DNA from: an uncultured Oscillospiraceae bacterium
GTDB lineage: Bacteria > Bacillota > Clostridia > Oscillospirales > Oscillospiraceae
Assembly: GCA_910588045.1 (NCBI GenBank)
Contig: CAJUPS010000001.1
Coordinates: 133,953 to 197,952 of the forward strand
DNA: 64,000 bases
Direction of reading: 5' to 3'
In this document: positions 12,880-20,901 of the stretch, piece after piece
How the letters are laid out: every line of letters begins with the position of its first letter
Numbering within the stretch: the stretch's first letter is position 1
Position numbers and translations under genes: made by a program
The notes under the pieces: model-generated
What the model was told of the DNA's origin: nothing
Databases searched by the model: none
Seen by the model: the letters and a program-made list of their open reading frames with translations, nothing else

Positions 12880-13670
12880 CACTTCAGGTCCTTTCTGCGG
12901 AACAGGAACAGGCCCAGGGACGCCACCCCCGTGGTCAGCGCCGCCGAGTATCCTGTCAGCTTCCACAGTTCTCCTACGGGCCGGATGCAGCGAAACTGAA
13001 CTGCCTGTCCAGTGGGCAGGATGTCCAGCAGGAACTGATACATAGTCCGCTGTACGCCGGAAACATAGAGAGGGTGCAGCGTCCACACATACTCCTCCTC
13101 TCCGGATTCCATCATCATCGGGATCGTGTAATACTCCGGAATACTCAGCGCGCTGTCGATCCCAACGGACGTCTGGCTCAGAAACAAAACCCCGACGGCA
13201 CAGATCAATACCGCCACCGCCTTCCTGGTGCAGACCGTGCTGACGCAGGTGAATACGGCGCAGTAAGCCGCCGTCATCCCCACCGACGCCACCAGCATGG
13301 ACAGCACCAGTTCCAGCGAAAGCTCGGAAAAATTCATCCGGGAGTTTCCCGCCAGCAACGCTCCCCCGAGAAAGACCGCGTTCAGCGCCAGCATTGCCGA
13401 CAGGACGGCCAGAAGGTTCGCCAGGTATACGTCGCCGCGCCGGTGCCCCGATGCCAGCTTGTTGCGGATCGTCCCATCGCTGTAGTCCGCACCAACGTAG
13501 AAACTGATGAGGACAGCCGACACAAGGCCGGTATTCGTGGTGAACGAGAGAAACTGGGAATTCCCCATCCGTGCATCTATCACGGCGTAGACCGCGTTGA
13601 ACAGCAGCAGTCCCCAGAAGATCAGGCTCCTACCCAGCCGGTAGAGATTCGCGTGCAGTAGATTTCTCAT
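12879..13670 (-). CDS. ABC transporter permease, second of three
   Basis: A 263-aa membrane protein paralogous to both neighbouring permeases: N-terminal ANLYRLGRSLIFW, then GADYSDGTIRNKLASGHRR between the second and third hydrophobic segments, and a C-terminus FRRKDLK. About six transmembrane segments are likely. It starts 9 bp after the first permease and overlaps the third by 4 bp. The likely job is export of, or immunity to, a peptide antibiotic together with the ATPase at 14491-15405. Confidence 0.85.
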   Translation of the reverse strand: MRNLLHANLYRLGRSLIFWGLLLFNAVYAVIDARMGNSQFLSFTTNTGLVSAVLISFYVGADYSDGTIRNKLASGHRRGDVYLANLLAVLSAMLALNAVFLGGALLAGNSRMNFSELSLELVLSMLVASVGMTAAYCAVFTCVSTVCTRKAVAVLICAVGVLFLSQTSVGIDSALSIPEYYTIPMMMESGEEEYVWTLHPLYVSGVQRTMYQFLLDILPTGQAVQFRCIRPVGELWKLTGYSAALTTGVASLGLFLFRRKDLK

Positions 13671-13679
13671 AGGCCCCCC

Positions 13680-14498
13680 CTACTTCAGGTCCTTGCGCTC
13701 AAAGAGCTTCAAGCCTCCCAGGGTAAACGCGGCGGTGATACCCGCCGAGGACAGGAGCATCCGGACGGGGTGGTCGATTTTGATATTTTGCAGGGAGGAC
13801 GACTGGCCCGTGGGCAGGAAGTCCACCACGAACTCATAGATCTGCCGCTGGAGGCCGGAAATATAGTACGGGTTGGGTTCTGTATTCAAGATCTGTGTCC
13901 CGTCCGTCATCATCAGAGCAGTCGTGAACTCCGGTTCATGCAGGGTGTTTTCAAACATACTGGACACCAGCACCAAAATCAGCCACACCGCAATGGTGAT
14001 GACCGTCACCGACCGGCGGTCGTTGAGCATTCCGATGAAGGTGTAGATGGCGGAAAACGCCGCCGTATAGCCTACAATGATAACGAAGCACAGCGCCGTC
14101 CCAACTGGCCCGATGGTCAGGAAGCCCAGGAACGGAACGCCCGCCAGACTGCCGATGAGCCATACTGCCGCGATGCACAGAGACGCGGCAAAGACGGTGA
14201 GGAAGCTGGACAGATAGACCACCCGGCGGGTATGGCCCACCGCCAGCTTATTGCGGATGGTCCCCTCGCCGTACTCCACGGAGAGGAACAGGCAGGTGAA
14301 TATGGCGTAGAAAAAGCCCATGGCCGGTGAGAAGCGGAAATAAAATTCGTCCAGGTCCGTTAAAGCTCCCCTTTCCGCGTTCTCCAGACACCAGACAACG
14401 ATGAAGCCGACGGAGCAGCCCAGCACCGTGAGCAGGCACAGCCAGAACGTCCCGTCCCGCTTCAGCCGGGAGAAATTGGCCCGCAGGAGGTTAGTCAT
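13680..14498 (-). CDS. ABC transporter permease, first of three
   Basis: A 272-aa membrane protein, paralogue of the next two genes (LRANFSRLKRDGTFW at the N-terminus, VEYGEGTIRNKLAVGHTRR in the first cytoplasmic loop, FERKDLK at the C-terminus). The ATG at 14498 is chosen because GGGAGGTGG is well placed ahead of it; a GTG 9 bp further upstream is also in frame but sits within that ribosome-binding site. It overlaps the end of the ATPase gene by 8 bp. About six transmembrane segments are expected. Confidence 0.85.
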   Translation of the reverse strand: MTNLLRANFSRLKRDGTFWLCLLTVLGCSVGFIVVWCLENAERGALTDLDEFYFRFSPAMGFFYAIFTCLFLSVEYGEGTIRNKLAVGHTRRVVYLSSFLTVFAASLCIAAVWLIGSLAGVPFLGFLTIGPVGTALCFVIIVGYTAAFSAIYTFIGMLNDRRSVTVITIAVWLILVLVSSMFENTLHEPEFTTALMMTDGTQILNTEPNPYYISGLQRQIYEFVVDFLPTGQSSSLQNIKIDHPVRMLLSSAGITAAFTLGGLKLFERKDLK

Positions 14499-15405
14499 CG
14501 CTGCCACCTCCCACCAGATTCATGTAGAAGCTCTCCAGGCTCTCGTCGTGCTCGTGGATGTTCTTCACCTCGCACCCGGCATTGTGGAGAGCCAGGGTCA
14601 GCTCGGTGACGGAGGGCGCTTCGTAGACGTCCGCCTCGGTATCGCTGCGGATGGAATACTCCAGCCCCAGCTTGTCCAGGGCGGCGGTGAGGGGCCGCGC
14701 GTCGCTGACGGTCAGGCGCAGGCACTTCCGGCAGCTGGCCTCCAGCTCGGCGGCGCTCATTTCCTTGACCATGCGGCCGTTGTCGATGAAACCGTAGTGG
14801 GTGGCGAGACGGGAGAGCTCGTCGAGGATGTGGCTGGAGATGAGCACGGTGATCTGCCGCTCCCGGTTCAGCCGGAGGATGAGCTCCCGAATCTCCACGA
14901 TGCCCTGGGGGTCCAGGCCGTTGGCGGGCTCGTCCAGAATGAGGAAATCCGGGTCCCCCGCCAGGGCCACGGCAATGCCCAGGCGCTGACGCATCCCCAG
15001 GGAGAAGTCCCGGGCTTTTTTCTTCCCCGTGTTCCCCAGGCGGACCAGCTCCAGCAGGTCCCGGAGGCCGTCGTAGGACGGCAGTCCCAAAATTTGATAC
15101 TGCTGCTTCAGATTCTCCTCCGCCGTCATGGAGAGGTAGATGGAGGGCGTCTCCACCACTGCGCCCATCCTCCGGCGGGCCTTGGTGATCTCCCGGCTCC
15201 TGTTGGGGCAGCCGTAGAGGGTGAATATGCCCTCTGTAGGCTCCTGGAGACCGCAGACCAGGCGGATGAGGGTGGTCTTACCCGCGCCGTTGCGGCCTAC
15301 GAAGCCATAGATGGCCCCCTTCTCCACGTGCATGGTCAGCCCGTTGAGGGCCCGGCCGTTTTTGTAGTGCTTGATAAGGTTGTCTGTCTGAAGGATATAG
15401 TCCAT
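14491..15405 (-). CDS. ABC transporter ATP-binding protein (bacitracin/lantibiotic-immunity type)
   Basis: A 304-aa cytoplasmic ATPase. Walker A GRNGAGKTT is near residues 37-45, the signature motif is the FSLGMRQRLG variant typical of BcrA/LanF-type ATPases rather than LSGGQ, and Walker B with catalytic Glu reads FLILDEPANGLDP. It couples ATP hydrolysis to transport by the three following permeases. An excellent AAGGAGG ribosome-binding site precedes the ATG, and four GGTTAAG-type direct repeats lie just upstream. Substrate by family analogy: bacitracin, lantibiotics or host antimicrobial peptides; this is inference. Confidence 0.92.
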   Translation of the reverse strand: MDYILQTDNLIKHYKNGRALNGLTMHVEKGAIYGFVGRNGAGKTTLIRLVCGLQEPTEGIFTLYGCPNRSREITKARRRMGAVVETPSIYLSMTAEENLKQQYQILGLPSYDGLRDLLELVRLGNTGKKKARDFSLGMRQRLGIAVALAGDPDFLILDEPANGLDPQGIVEIRELILRLNRERQITVLISSHILDELSRLATHYGFIDNGRMVKEMSAAELEASCRKCLRLTVSDARPLTAALDKLGLEYSIRSDTEADVYEAPSVTELTLALHNAGCEVKNIHEHDESLESFYMNLVGGGSDD

Positions 15406-15449
15406 TTCCTTGCCTCCTTGGTTGGAATAGACTCACTTTATCAGAGGGC

Positions 15450-15491
15450 GGTTAAGAAACCGGTTAAGGAAACGGATAAGATTTGGTTAAG
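15450..15491. promoter_or_regulatory. Four phased direct repeats upstream of the ABC cassette
   Basis: On the + strand GGTTAAG occurs at 15450, 15462 and 15485, with GGATAAG at 15474. The start-to-start spacings are 12, 12 and 11 bp, close to one helical turn. The array lies in the 90-bp gap between the response regulator gene and the ATPase gene, upstream of the ATPase ribosome-binding site; a -10-like GATAAA on the minus strand follows. OmpR-family regulators usually bind such 11-bp-phased direct repeats, so this is the best candidate operator for the cassette's own regulator. Confidence 0.6.
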
Positions 15492-15495
15492 AGCT

Positions 15496-16170
15496 TTAAG
15501 ATTTTCTTTCGTCCGCCAGCTTGAAGCCGATCCCCCACACAGCCTCGATGACCTCCCCGGCTCCCGCTTCCCGGAGCTTCCGGCGGAGGTTGCTGACGTG
15601 GACCTTCAGGGAGCTCTCCACGCAGTCCGGCGTCTCCTCGCTCAGACGGTCCAGCAGACGGGACTTGGCGATCACCTGCCGCGGGTTCTCCAGCAGCATC
15701 CGCAGGATGGAGAACTCCGTCCGGGTCAGGCGCACCGCCTGTCCGTCCACGGTCACCTCCCGGTTTACCGGGTCCAGGGCTAGATTCCCGTGGCGCAGCA
15801 GGTTCCCCAGGGACGTCCGGGAGCGCAACTGCACGGCGATCCGGGCCAGCAGTTCCCGGGTGTCGAAGGGCTTGGTCAGGTAGTCCGCAGCGCCGCCCAG
15901 CAGCAGCGCCACCTTGTCCTCCACCCCCGCCCGGGCGGACAGCACGATCACCGGCACGCCGGTCAGATGGGACAGCACTGCCTCCCCGCTCAGGCCCGGG
16001 AGCATCAGGTCCAGCAGCACCAAGTCCGGTCTGTTCCCCTCCAGGAGCAGCACCGCCTCCGTGCCGGAGTAGGCCCGGAGGACCCCATAGCCCTCCCGCC
16101 GCAGCAGCTCCTCCAGCATATCCCCGATGTATACATCGTCGTCCACCACGGCGATGACCGCGCTCGTCAT
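15496..16170 (-). CDS. OmpR-family response regulator of the ABC cassette
   Basis: A 224-aa transcription regulator. The receiver domain (1-115) has the acidic pocket Asp10/Asp11, phospho-acceptor Asp54 in LVLLDLMLPG and the conserved Lys in YLTKPFD. The C-terminal winged helix (about 130-224) includes LTRTEFSILRMLLENPRQVI and VHVSNLRRKL. I chose the ATG at 16170, which overlaps the stop of the phosphoesterase gene (ATGA); the longer reading frame runs through that gene. With the kinase at 11113 it forms a two-component system wrapped around the ABC transporter genes. Confidence 0.92.
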   Translation of the reverse strand: MTSAVIAVVDDDVYIGDMLEELLRREGYGVLRAYSGTEAVLLLEGNRPDLVLLDLMLPGLSGEAVLSHLTGVPVIVLSARAGVEDKVALLLGGAADYLTKPFDTRELLARIAVQLRSRTSLGNLLRHGNLALDPVNREVTVDGQAVRLTRTEFSILRMLLENPRQVIAKSRLLDRLSEETPDCVESSLKVHVSNLRRKLREAGAGEVIEAVWGIGFKLADERKS

Positions 16171-16613
16171 AGCACCACCTTCTTCACGGAGAAGGACCCG
16201 TCCTCCGCCGTGTCCAGCATAGCCATTGTGGGCCGCGCGTGGTAGGGCCGGGGGAAGGAGCAGCTCCCGGGGTTCAGCCACAGCCGTCCCAGGACCCACT
16301 CCTCCTCGTACCGGTGGGTGTGGCCGCAGACCACCACGTCCACCCCCGTCAGGTCCCAGGGAACGTCCGCGCGTTTATGGACCACGCAGAAGCGGACGCC
16401 CCCCAGCTCCGTGCGCAGCACCCGGGGCAGGCCCCAGCCGCCCCAGTCGTTGTTTCCCCGGACGGCGTACACCGGCACAAATCGTTCCAGCTCCTCCAGC
16501 ACGGAGGGACAATCCAGATCCCCCGCGTGGATGATGTAGTCCACGCATCCCAGCCGCGCCACTGTCTCGTCCCGCAGGCGGCCGTGGGTGTCTGAGAGCA
16601 CTGCAATACGCAT
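16167..16613 (-). CDS. YfcE/MJ0936-family metallophosphoesterase
   Basis: A 148-aa calcineurin-like phosphoesterase. The metal-binding motifs are in order: SDTHG (Asp8, His10), HAGD (Asp32), GNND (residues 53-56), then CGHTH and NPGS. Small proteins of this family are Mn2+-dependent phosphodiesterases whose physiological substrate is mostly unknown. A strong AGGAGG site precedes the ATG. It overlaps the downstream response regulator by 4 bp, so the two are translationally coupled, although no functional link is obvious. Confidence 0.88.
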   Translation of the reverse strand: MRIAVLSDTHGRLRDETVARLGCVDYIIHAGDLDCPSVLEELERFVPVYAVRGNNDWGGWGLPRVLRTELGGVRFCVVHKRADVPWDLTGVDVVVCGHTHRYEEEWVLGRLWLNPGSCSFPRPYHARPTMAMLDTAEDGSFSVKKVVL

Positions 16614-16643
16614 GGCAGCGCCTCCTTTCTTTGGTGTGGTGTA

Positions 16644-17330
16644 TTAGCCATTGTTGATGGCGTATTCGTAGGCGTCCTCCTCTGTGGCGTTCCCGGAGTC
16701 GAAGTAGGTATAGGTTCCCGGGACCTCCCCGACGATGACGGTCTCCGCCACGGAGAAGGCGTTGGAGATCTCCGTCCCCGTGCGGAATCCGGGCAGGAGG
16801 ATGGACATGGACACATCCACGCACAGCAAAATGCGGTGGGTGGTCTGGTTGATGCCCGCGTGGGAAAACTCGTTCACAAACCGGGCCGAGCAGCTGCCCG
16901 TGGACTGGGTGCGCACGGACAGCGCCGGGCCCCGGCCCGCCAGGAAGGCCGACCCGCTCAGGGTCCCCACCGGGATGGTCAGCTCAATGTCCGACATGGC
17001 CTCCAGGCGCTGGAGGATGTCCCGGGTAATGGAGGACTGGAGGCGGTTGAACTCCGCCATGTTGCTCACCAGGGCCGCCACGCCGCCGCTGTCGTTCTTC
17101 TCCAGGGTGATGAGGTCGTGGTACTGGATCTCGCCGCTGTTGACCGCTTCGCTCACCGCCTCCGTCACCACCTGGTTGACCATATTGGTCACCCGCGTCA
17201 CCGCGAGACTGCCCAGGATGGAGCGCAGGTGCATAGTGGCCACCACGGCCAGGGCTATAAAAATGCAGGAGAAGAAAAAGCAGAATAGTTTGACCTTCTG
17301 CTTCGGTTCCATGGGCGGGCGGCGGCGCAT
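16644..17330 (-). CDS. yunB: YunB-like sporulation protein
   Basis: A 228-aa protein with a positively charged N-terminus and one hydrophobic segment (about residues 14-30), then an extracytoplasmic domain. The region around IELTIPVGTLSGSAFLAGRGPALSV and the ISNAFSVAETVIVGEVPGTY ending match the YunB family, which is needed for efficient sporulation in Bacillus subtilis, where the gene is sigma-E dependent. Its length is close to the Bacillus protein (about 250 aa). It is preceded by GAGGTGATGAACG, and it precedes the phosphoesterase gene by 30 bp. Its presence argues that this organism can form spores. Confidence 0.8.
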   Translation of the reverse strand: MRRRPPMEPKQKVKLFCFFFSCIFIALAVVATMHLRSILGSLAVTRVTNMVNQVVTEAVSEAVNSGEIQYHDLITLEKNDSGGVAALVSNMAEFNRLQSSITRDILQRLEAMSDIELTIPVGTLSGSAFLAGRGPALSVRTQSTGSCSARFVNEFSHAGINQTTHRILLCVDVSMSILLPGFRTGTEISNAFSVAETVIVGEVPGTYTYFDSGNATEEDAYEYAINNG

Positions 17331-17379
17331 CGTTCATCACCTCAGAGTAAGACTATGAGGCGACAGCTTTTCCCTATTC

Positions 17380-17424
17380 CTCCTTTTTCTTGAAAGAAAA
17401 AGGAGCAAAAAGAACTTTAATGCG
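17380..17424 (-). repeat. TTAAAGTT-hairpin intergenic element, copy A
   Basis: On the minus strand the element reads TTAAAGTTCTTTTTG, then an 11-bp perfect stem (17380-17390 pairing with 17395-17405, arm CTCCTTTTTCT). It fills the gap between murD and yunB, where it could act as a weak terminator for murD. The same arrangement (TTAAAGTT, then an A/T-cored hairpin) recurs at 21475, 38118 and 41921, so it is listed as a dispersed repeat. Confidence 0.55.
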
Positions 17425-17480
17425 CTCTTTAGTGCACCGCTTTTCCAACATTTCCGCACGGTCACGCGGTGCGCTTCCCG

Positions 17481-18857
17481 TCAGGGAAGGGCGTTTACCA
17501 GGTCCTTGAAGACATGGCCCCGCTCCTCAAAGTTTTTGAAGCGGTCAAAGGACGTACTGGCCGGGGAGAGGAGCACTACGTCCCCCTCCCCGGAGCGCTC
17601 ATCCGCCAGGCGGACCGCCGTGGGATAGTCGGAAGCGGTCAAAATCTCCAGGTTTTTGTAGTTCTCTGCTGTCAGGACCGCCTCCCGGATAGCCGCCTCC
17701 GTGGCCCCGCAGAGAATCAATAGCTTAACGTGGTCGTTCACCACCGGGCCCAGAGGGGAATAGCTAACGCCTTTATCCTTGCCTCCGGCAATGAGAATGA
17801 CCTTCTCCGGGAAGGCATTCAGTCCCGCAATGGTCCGGCTTGGACTGGAGGCAATAGAGTCATTGTACCAGCGCACACCACGCCGGGTACGCACCAGCTC
17901 AATGCGGTGCTCCACGCCGCCAAAGGTCCGGGCGAAGCGCCGGATCGTCTCGTCGGGCACCAGGCCCTGCACCGCACAGATGGCCGCCATGTAGTTCTCC
18001 ACGTTGTGCCTCCCCGGCAGGAGGATGTCCGGCAGGGGCAGCACCATCCGCTCTCCGATTTCGTCCCGATACCAGATGGCCTCCTCCCGGATGAAGCAGC
18101 CGCAGGGGTTGGGAGCGGTGGAGGTATCTGTAAAGTAGAACCGCTTTCCTGTAGCTGATTGGGACAACTTTCGGGTGATTTCATTGTCCAGATTGAAGAC
18201 CGCGCAATCCTCCGGGCTCTGGTACGCGAAGATCGCCGCCTTGGCACGGATGTACTCCTCCATGTCCGTATGGACATCTAAATGATTGGGGGCCAGATTG
18301 GTCAGGACGGAGATGTGGGGGCTCTTTTTCATGGTCAGGAGCTGGAAGGAGCTCAGTTCCACCACCGCCCAGTCGGTGGGGCGGATGCTGTCCGCCTCTG
18401 CCAGCAGGGGGTGTCCGATGTTGCCCCCCAAGTGGACGGTATACCCCGCCGCCTCCAGCAGCCGGGCGATGATGGTGGTGGTGGTGGTCTTCCCGTCGCT
18501 GCCGGTGACCGCCAGGATGGGGCACGGGCAGACGTCAAAGAACACCTCCATCTCTGAGGTGACGGCGCTTCCCCGCGCCACCGCCGCCTCCAGGAACCGG
18601 GGGTGCAGGCCGGGGGTGCGGAAGATCACGTCGTGGTCCAGTCCCTCCAGGTAGTCGGGACCGAGGCAGAGCTTACAGCCCATTTTCTCCAGGTCATCCA
18701 CCAGCTGGCCCAGGGCGGCGCGGTCCTTTTTGTCACAGGCGGTCACATGGATGCCCGCTTCCAGCAGCAGCTTGAGCAGGGGGCGGTTGCTCACGCCGAT
18801 GCCGGTAACGGCCACCCGCTTTCCTTTCAGTGTGTCCAGATAGTCTCGCAGGGTCAT
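17481..18857 (-). CDS. murD: UDP-N-acetylmuramoylalanine--D-glutamate ligase
   Basis: Cytoplasmic Mur ligase, 458 aa, adding D-glutamate to UDP-MurNAc-L-Ala in peptidoglycan synthesis. The N-terminal UDP-binding domain has VTGIGVSNRPLLKLL, the central domain has the ATP loop TGSDGKTTTT (residues 118-127), followed by ELSSFQL and NHLDVH, and the C-terminal domain contains HRIELV and NDSIASSPSRT. All are diagnostic for MurD. Its usual division-cluster neighbours (mraY, ftsW, murG) are not adjacent, so murD stands alone here, upstream of yunB. An AGGAGG site precedes the ATG. Confidence 0.96.
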   Translation of the reverse strand: MTLRDYLDTLKGKRVAVTGIGVSNRPLLKLLLEAGIHVTACDKKDRAALGQLVDDLEKMGCKLCLGPDYLEGLDHDVIFRTPGLHPRFLEAAVARGSAVTSEMEVFFDVCPCPILAVTGSDGKTTTTTIIARLLEAAGYTVHLGGNIGHPLLAEADSIRPTDWAVVELSSFQLLTMKKSPHISVLTNLAPNHLDVHTDMEEYIRAKAAIFAYQSPEDCAVFNLDNEITRKLSQSATGKRFYFTDTSTAPNPCGCFIREEAIWYRDEIGERMVLPLPDILLPGRHNVENYMAAICAVQGLVPDETIRRFARTFGGVEHRIELVRTRRGVRWYNDSIASSPSRTIAGLNAFPEKVILIAGGKDKGVSYSPLGPVVNDHVKLLILCGATEAAIREAVLTAENYKNLEILTASDYPTAVRLADERSGEGDVVLLSPASTSFDRFKNFEERGHVFKDLVNALP

Positions 18858-18951
18858 GGAAATCCCTCCTTATTTGTTTCCAGTTATCTGTATTATATCA
18901 CCCGATGGTATGGAAAACAACAAATTTATCCAGTTCCGGCGGTTTCTTTCG

Positions 18952-18980
18952 TTGACAAGCCGCCGGTTCTACGGTAAAAT
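18952..18980 (+). promoter_or_regulatory. Sigma-A promoter of the RNase P RNA gene
   Basis: The -35 box TTGACA at 18952-18957 and -10 box TAAAAT at 18975-18980 are separated by 17 bp. Transcription should start near 18987-18990, right at the expected 5' end of the RNase P RNA. Confidence 0.85.
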
Positions 18981-18987
18981 GGAGGGG

Positions 18988-19346
18988 AGTAAAACAGACG
19001 GTCGCGTGGCGGCGGCGAAAGCCCCGTCATGAGGAAAGTCCGGGCTCCACAGGGCAAGGATAACGGGTAACGCCCGCCGAAGGCGACTTCAGGAAAAGTG
19101 CAACAGAAATAGACCGCCGGGTCTTGGCCGCCCAGTGCGCCCAGCGCCCGGTAAGGATGGAAAGGCGAGGTAAGAGCTCACCCATCGGCTGGAGACTGTC
19201 CGATGCTGTAAACTCTATCCGGAGCAACACCGTGGGAGAACATACAGACCGGCCCGGTCGTTCTCAGGAGGTGGCTGGAGCGGTCTGGCAACAGGCCGCC
19301 TAGATAGATGACCGTCCAATACAGAACCCGGCTTACAGTTTTGCTC
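18988..19346 (+). ncRNA. rnpB: RNase P RNA (catalytic subunit)
   Basis: RNA component of ribonuclease P, which removes the 5' leader from precursor tRNAs. The conserved core is unmistakable: CAGACGGTCGCG near the 5' end, GAGGAAAGTCCGGGCTCCAC from about 19031, GGGTAACGCC, ACAGAAATAGACCGCC, GGTAAGAGCTCACC, GGAGCAACACC, AGATAGATGACCGTCC and ACAGAACCCGGCTTACAG near the 3' end. The 5' and 3' boundaries are estimated from the promoter and the last conserved segment. A consensus promoter lies immediately upstream and a strong terminator 9 bp downstream, so it is a single-gene transcript. Confidence 0.97.
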
Positions 19347-19354
19347 ATTGATAC

Positions 19355-19385
19355 GGAAAAGGACGCCTTGAGGGCGTCCTTTTCC
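19355..19385 (+). terminator. Terminator of rnpB
   Basis: A perfect 13-bp stem (19355-19367 with 19373-19385; arm GGAAAAGGACGCC) has a 5-nt loop and TTTT in the 3' arm. It is placed directly after the RNase P RNA. Confidence 0.85.
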
Positions 19386-19495
19386 ATGCGCGGAAATAAA
19401 ACATTTTTTGCATACTTTGCAGCACCAATCCCGATTATATTGCATAGGATGTTTCTATACAATAGCACTAAGAACAGTTTATCAGGAGGCAGCGT

Positions 19496-20383
19496 ATGAA
19501 ACATCCTGTTTTTACCGGGTCCTGCACGGCCCTCGTCACCCCCTTTGCCGACGACCGCTCCATCGACTTCACCGCCCTGCGAAAGCTGCTGGACTTCCAG
19601 TTGGAGAACGGCACCGACGCCATCGTGGTCTGCGGCACCACCGGCGAGGCTGCCGCCATGAGCTATGTGGAGCGGATGCGTGCAATCGAGACCGTGGTCC
19701 GCCACGTGGACAGCAGAATCCCCGTCATCGCAGGCACCGGCTCCAACAACACGGAAAACGCCATTACCCTGTCCAAGGACGCCGCCCTGGCGGGGGTGGA
19801 CGCCCTGCTGGTGGTGACGCCCTTCTACAACAAGGCCACCCAGACCGGACTCGTCCGCCACTATACCGCCATCGCCGATGCGGTGACAAAGCCGCTGATC
19901 CTCTACCACGTGCCCTCCCGTACGGGGGTGAAGTGCACTGCTGAGACATACGCCGCGCTGGCGAAGCACCCCAACATTGTGGGCGTGAAGGAGGCCGGGG
20001 GTGACCTGGCCCTGGTCCAGAAGACCCGGGAGCTGTGTCCGGAGGACTTCTCCATCTGGTCCGGCAACGACGACGAGACCGCCCCCATGATGCTCTTCGG
20101 CGGCAAGGGGGTCATCTCTGTGGCGGCCAACATCGTGCCGCAGGAGATGCACGAGTTGACGGCGGCCTGCCTGGCGGGGGACTTTGTGAGCGCCGGGAGG
20201 ATGCAGCTGCGGCTGCGGAAGCTCTGCGAGGCCCTGTTCTGGGAGGTCAACCCCATCCCCGTCAAGACCGCTCTGGCGATGATGGGACACTGCCGGGAGG
20301 TCTTCCGGCTTCCGATGTGCGAGATGGAACCGGAGAACCGGGAGAGGCTGAAGGGCGTGCTGGAGGAGTACGGGCTGATTTAA
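19496..20383 (+). CDS. dapA: 4-hydroxy-tetrahydrodipicolinate synthase
   Basis: A 295-aa TIM-barrel aldolase condensing pyruvate with aspartate semialdehyde, the first committed step of lysine, diaminopimelate and spore dipicolinate synthesis. The Schiff-base lysine is Lys165 (VGVKEAGGD), and the proton-relay residues are Tyr137 (LYHVPSRTG), Thr48 (CGTTGE) and Tyr111, with Arg142 for substrate carboxylate binding. A strong AGGAGG site precedes the ATG. It starts 110 bp after the rnpB terminator and is followed 30 bp later by an acetyltransferase gene that is probably co-transcribed. No leader riboswitch was seen. Confidence 0.96.
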   Translation: MKHPVFTGSCTALVTPFADDRSIDFTALRKLLDFQLENGTDAIVVCGTTGEAAAMSYVERMRAIETVVRHVDSRIPVIAGTGSNNTENAITLSKDAALAGVDALLVVTPFYNKATQTGLVRHYTAIADAVTKPLILYHVPSRTGVKCTAETYAALAKHPNIVGVKEAGGDLALVQKTRELCPEDFSIWSGNDDETAPMMLFGGKGVISVAANIVPQEMHELTAACLAGDFVSAGRMQLRLRKLCEALFWEVNPIPVKTALAMMGHCREVFRLPMCEMEPENRERLKGVLEEYGLI

Positions 20384-20413
20384 GAAAACAGTACATAAGA
20401 TGGAGGAAACTAT

Positions 20414-20848
20414 ATGATTCTTCACACCGGGAAGAGGGATATAGCCGCCGTCGCCTGGTTGGCTGCGCAGCTGTTCCACTGTACAGAGGATGAACTGACG
20501 AGGGAATTTGATGCGCTGATTCCTTCTGAGGAGTGCGCGGTCTTTCTGCTTGCATTGGAGGACCGTCCCGCCGGATTTGCTCAGTGCCAGCTGCGGCACG
20601 ATTACGTGGAAGGGACCGAAAGCAGTCCCGTGGGCTATCTGGAGGGCATTTTCATCCTGCCGGAGTACCGGCATCAGGGCCATGCACGGGCGCTGCTGGA
20701 CCGCTGCGAACAATGGGCCAGGGAAAAGGGCTGTACGGAGTTCGCCAGCGACTGCGAGCTGGGCAATAAGGCCAGTCTGGCTTTTCATCTGCGCATGGGT
20801 TTCTCGGAGGTGAACCGGATTATCTGCTTCGCCAAACATCTGCCTTGA
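20414..20848 (+). CDS. GNAT acetyltransferase resembling AAC(6')-I aminoglycoside acetyltransferases
   Basis: A 144-aa acetyl-CoA-dependent N-acetyltransferase. The order of segments DYVEGTESSPVGYLEGIF, LPEYRHQGHARALL, CTEFASDCEL and HLRMGFSEVNRIICF follows the chromosomal AAC(6')-Ig/-Id type enzymes of Acinetobacter and similar proteins, including the acetyl-CoA loop (RHQGHA) and the EFASD motif. Family length matches (about 145 aa). Whether it acetylates aminoglycosides is not known; many chromosomal relatives act weakly or on other amines. It lies 30 bp after dapA with TGGAGGAAAC as ribosome-binding site, and the promoter of the next gene overlaps its stop codon. Confidence 0.8.
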   Translation: MILHTGKRDIAAVAWLAAQLFHCTEDELTREFDALIPSEECAVFLLALEDRPAGFAQCQLRHDYVEGTESSPVGYLEGIFILPEYRHQGHARALLDRCEQWAREKGCTEFASDCELGNKASLAFHLRMGFSEVNRIICFAKHLP

Positions 20849-20873
20849 CAGGCTCCCTTTCCTATGCTAGAAT
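20845..20873 (+). promoter_or_regulatory. Sigma-A promoter overlapping the end of the AAC(6')-like gene
   Basis: TTGACA at 20845-20850 contains the TGA stop of the preceding gene; TAGAAT follows at 20868-20873 with a 17-bp spacer. It would give a transcript starting near 20880 with a short leader to the GNAT gene at 20902, allowing that gene to be expressed independently of dapA. Confidence 0.75.
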
Positions 20874-20901
20874 GGCGAAAAATGCAGGAAGAGGCCATGT
20901 T

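Noticed and set aside
12880..13086. N-terminal extension of the third permease
   Set aside because: The frame is open upstream, but the extension is not membrane-like and lies inside the second permease gene; an ATGA overlap marks the real start.
19178..20839. A 553-codon frame on the minus strand across rnpB and dapA
   Set aside because: It overlaps a clear RNase P RNA and dapA and has no recognisable motif.
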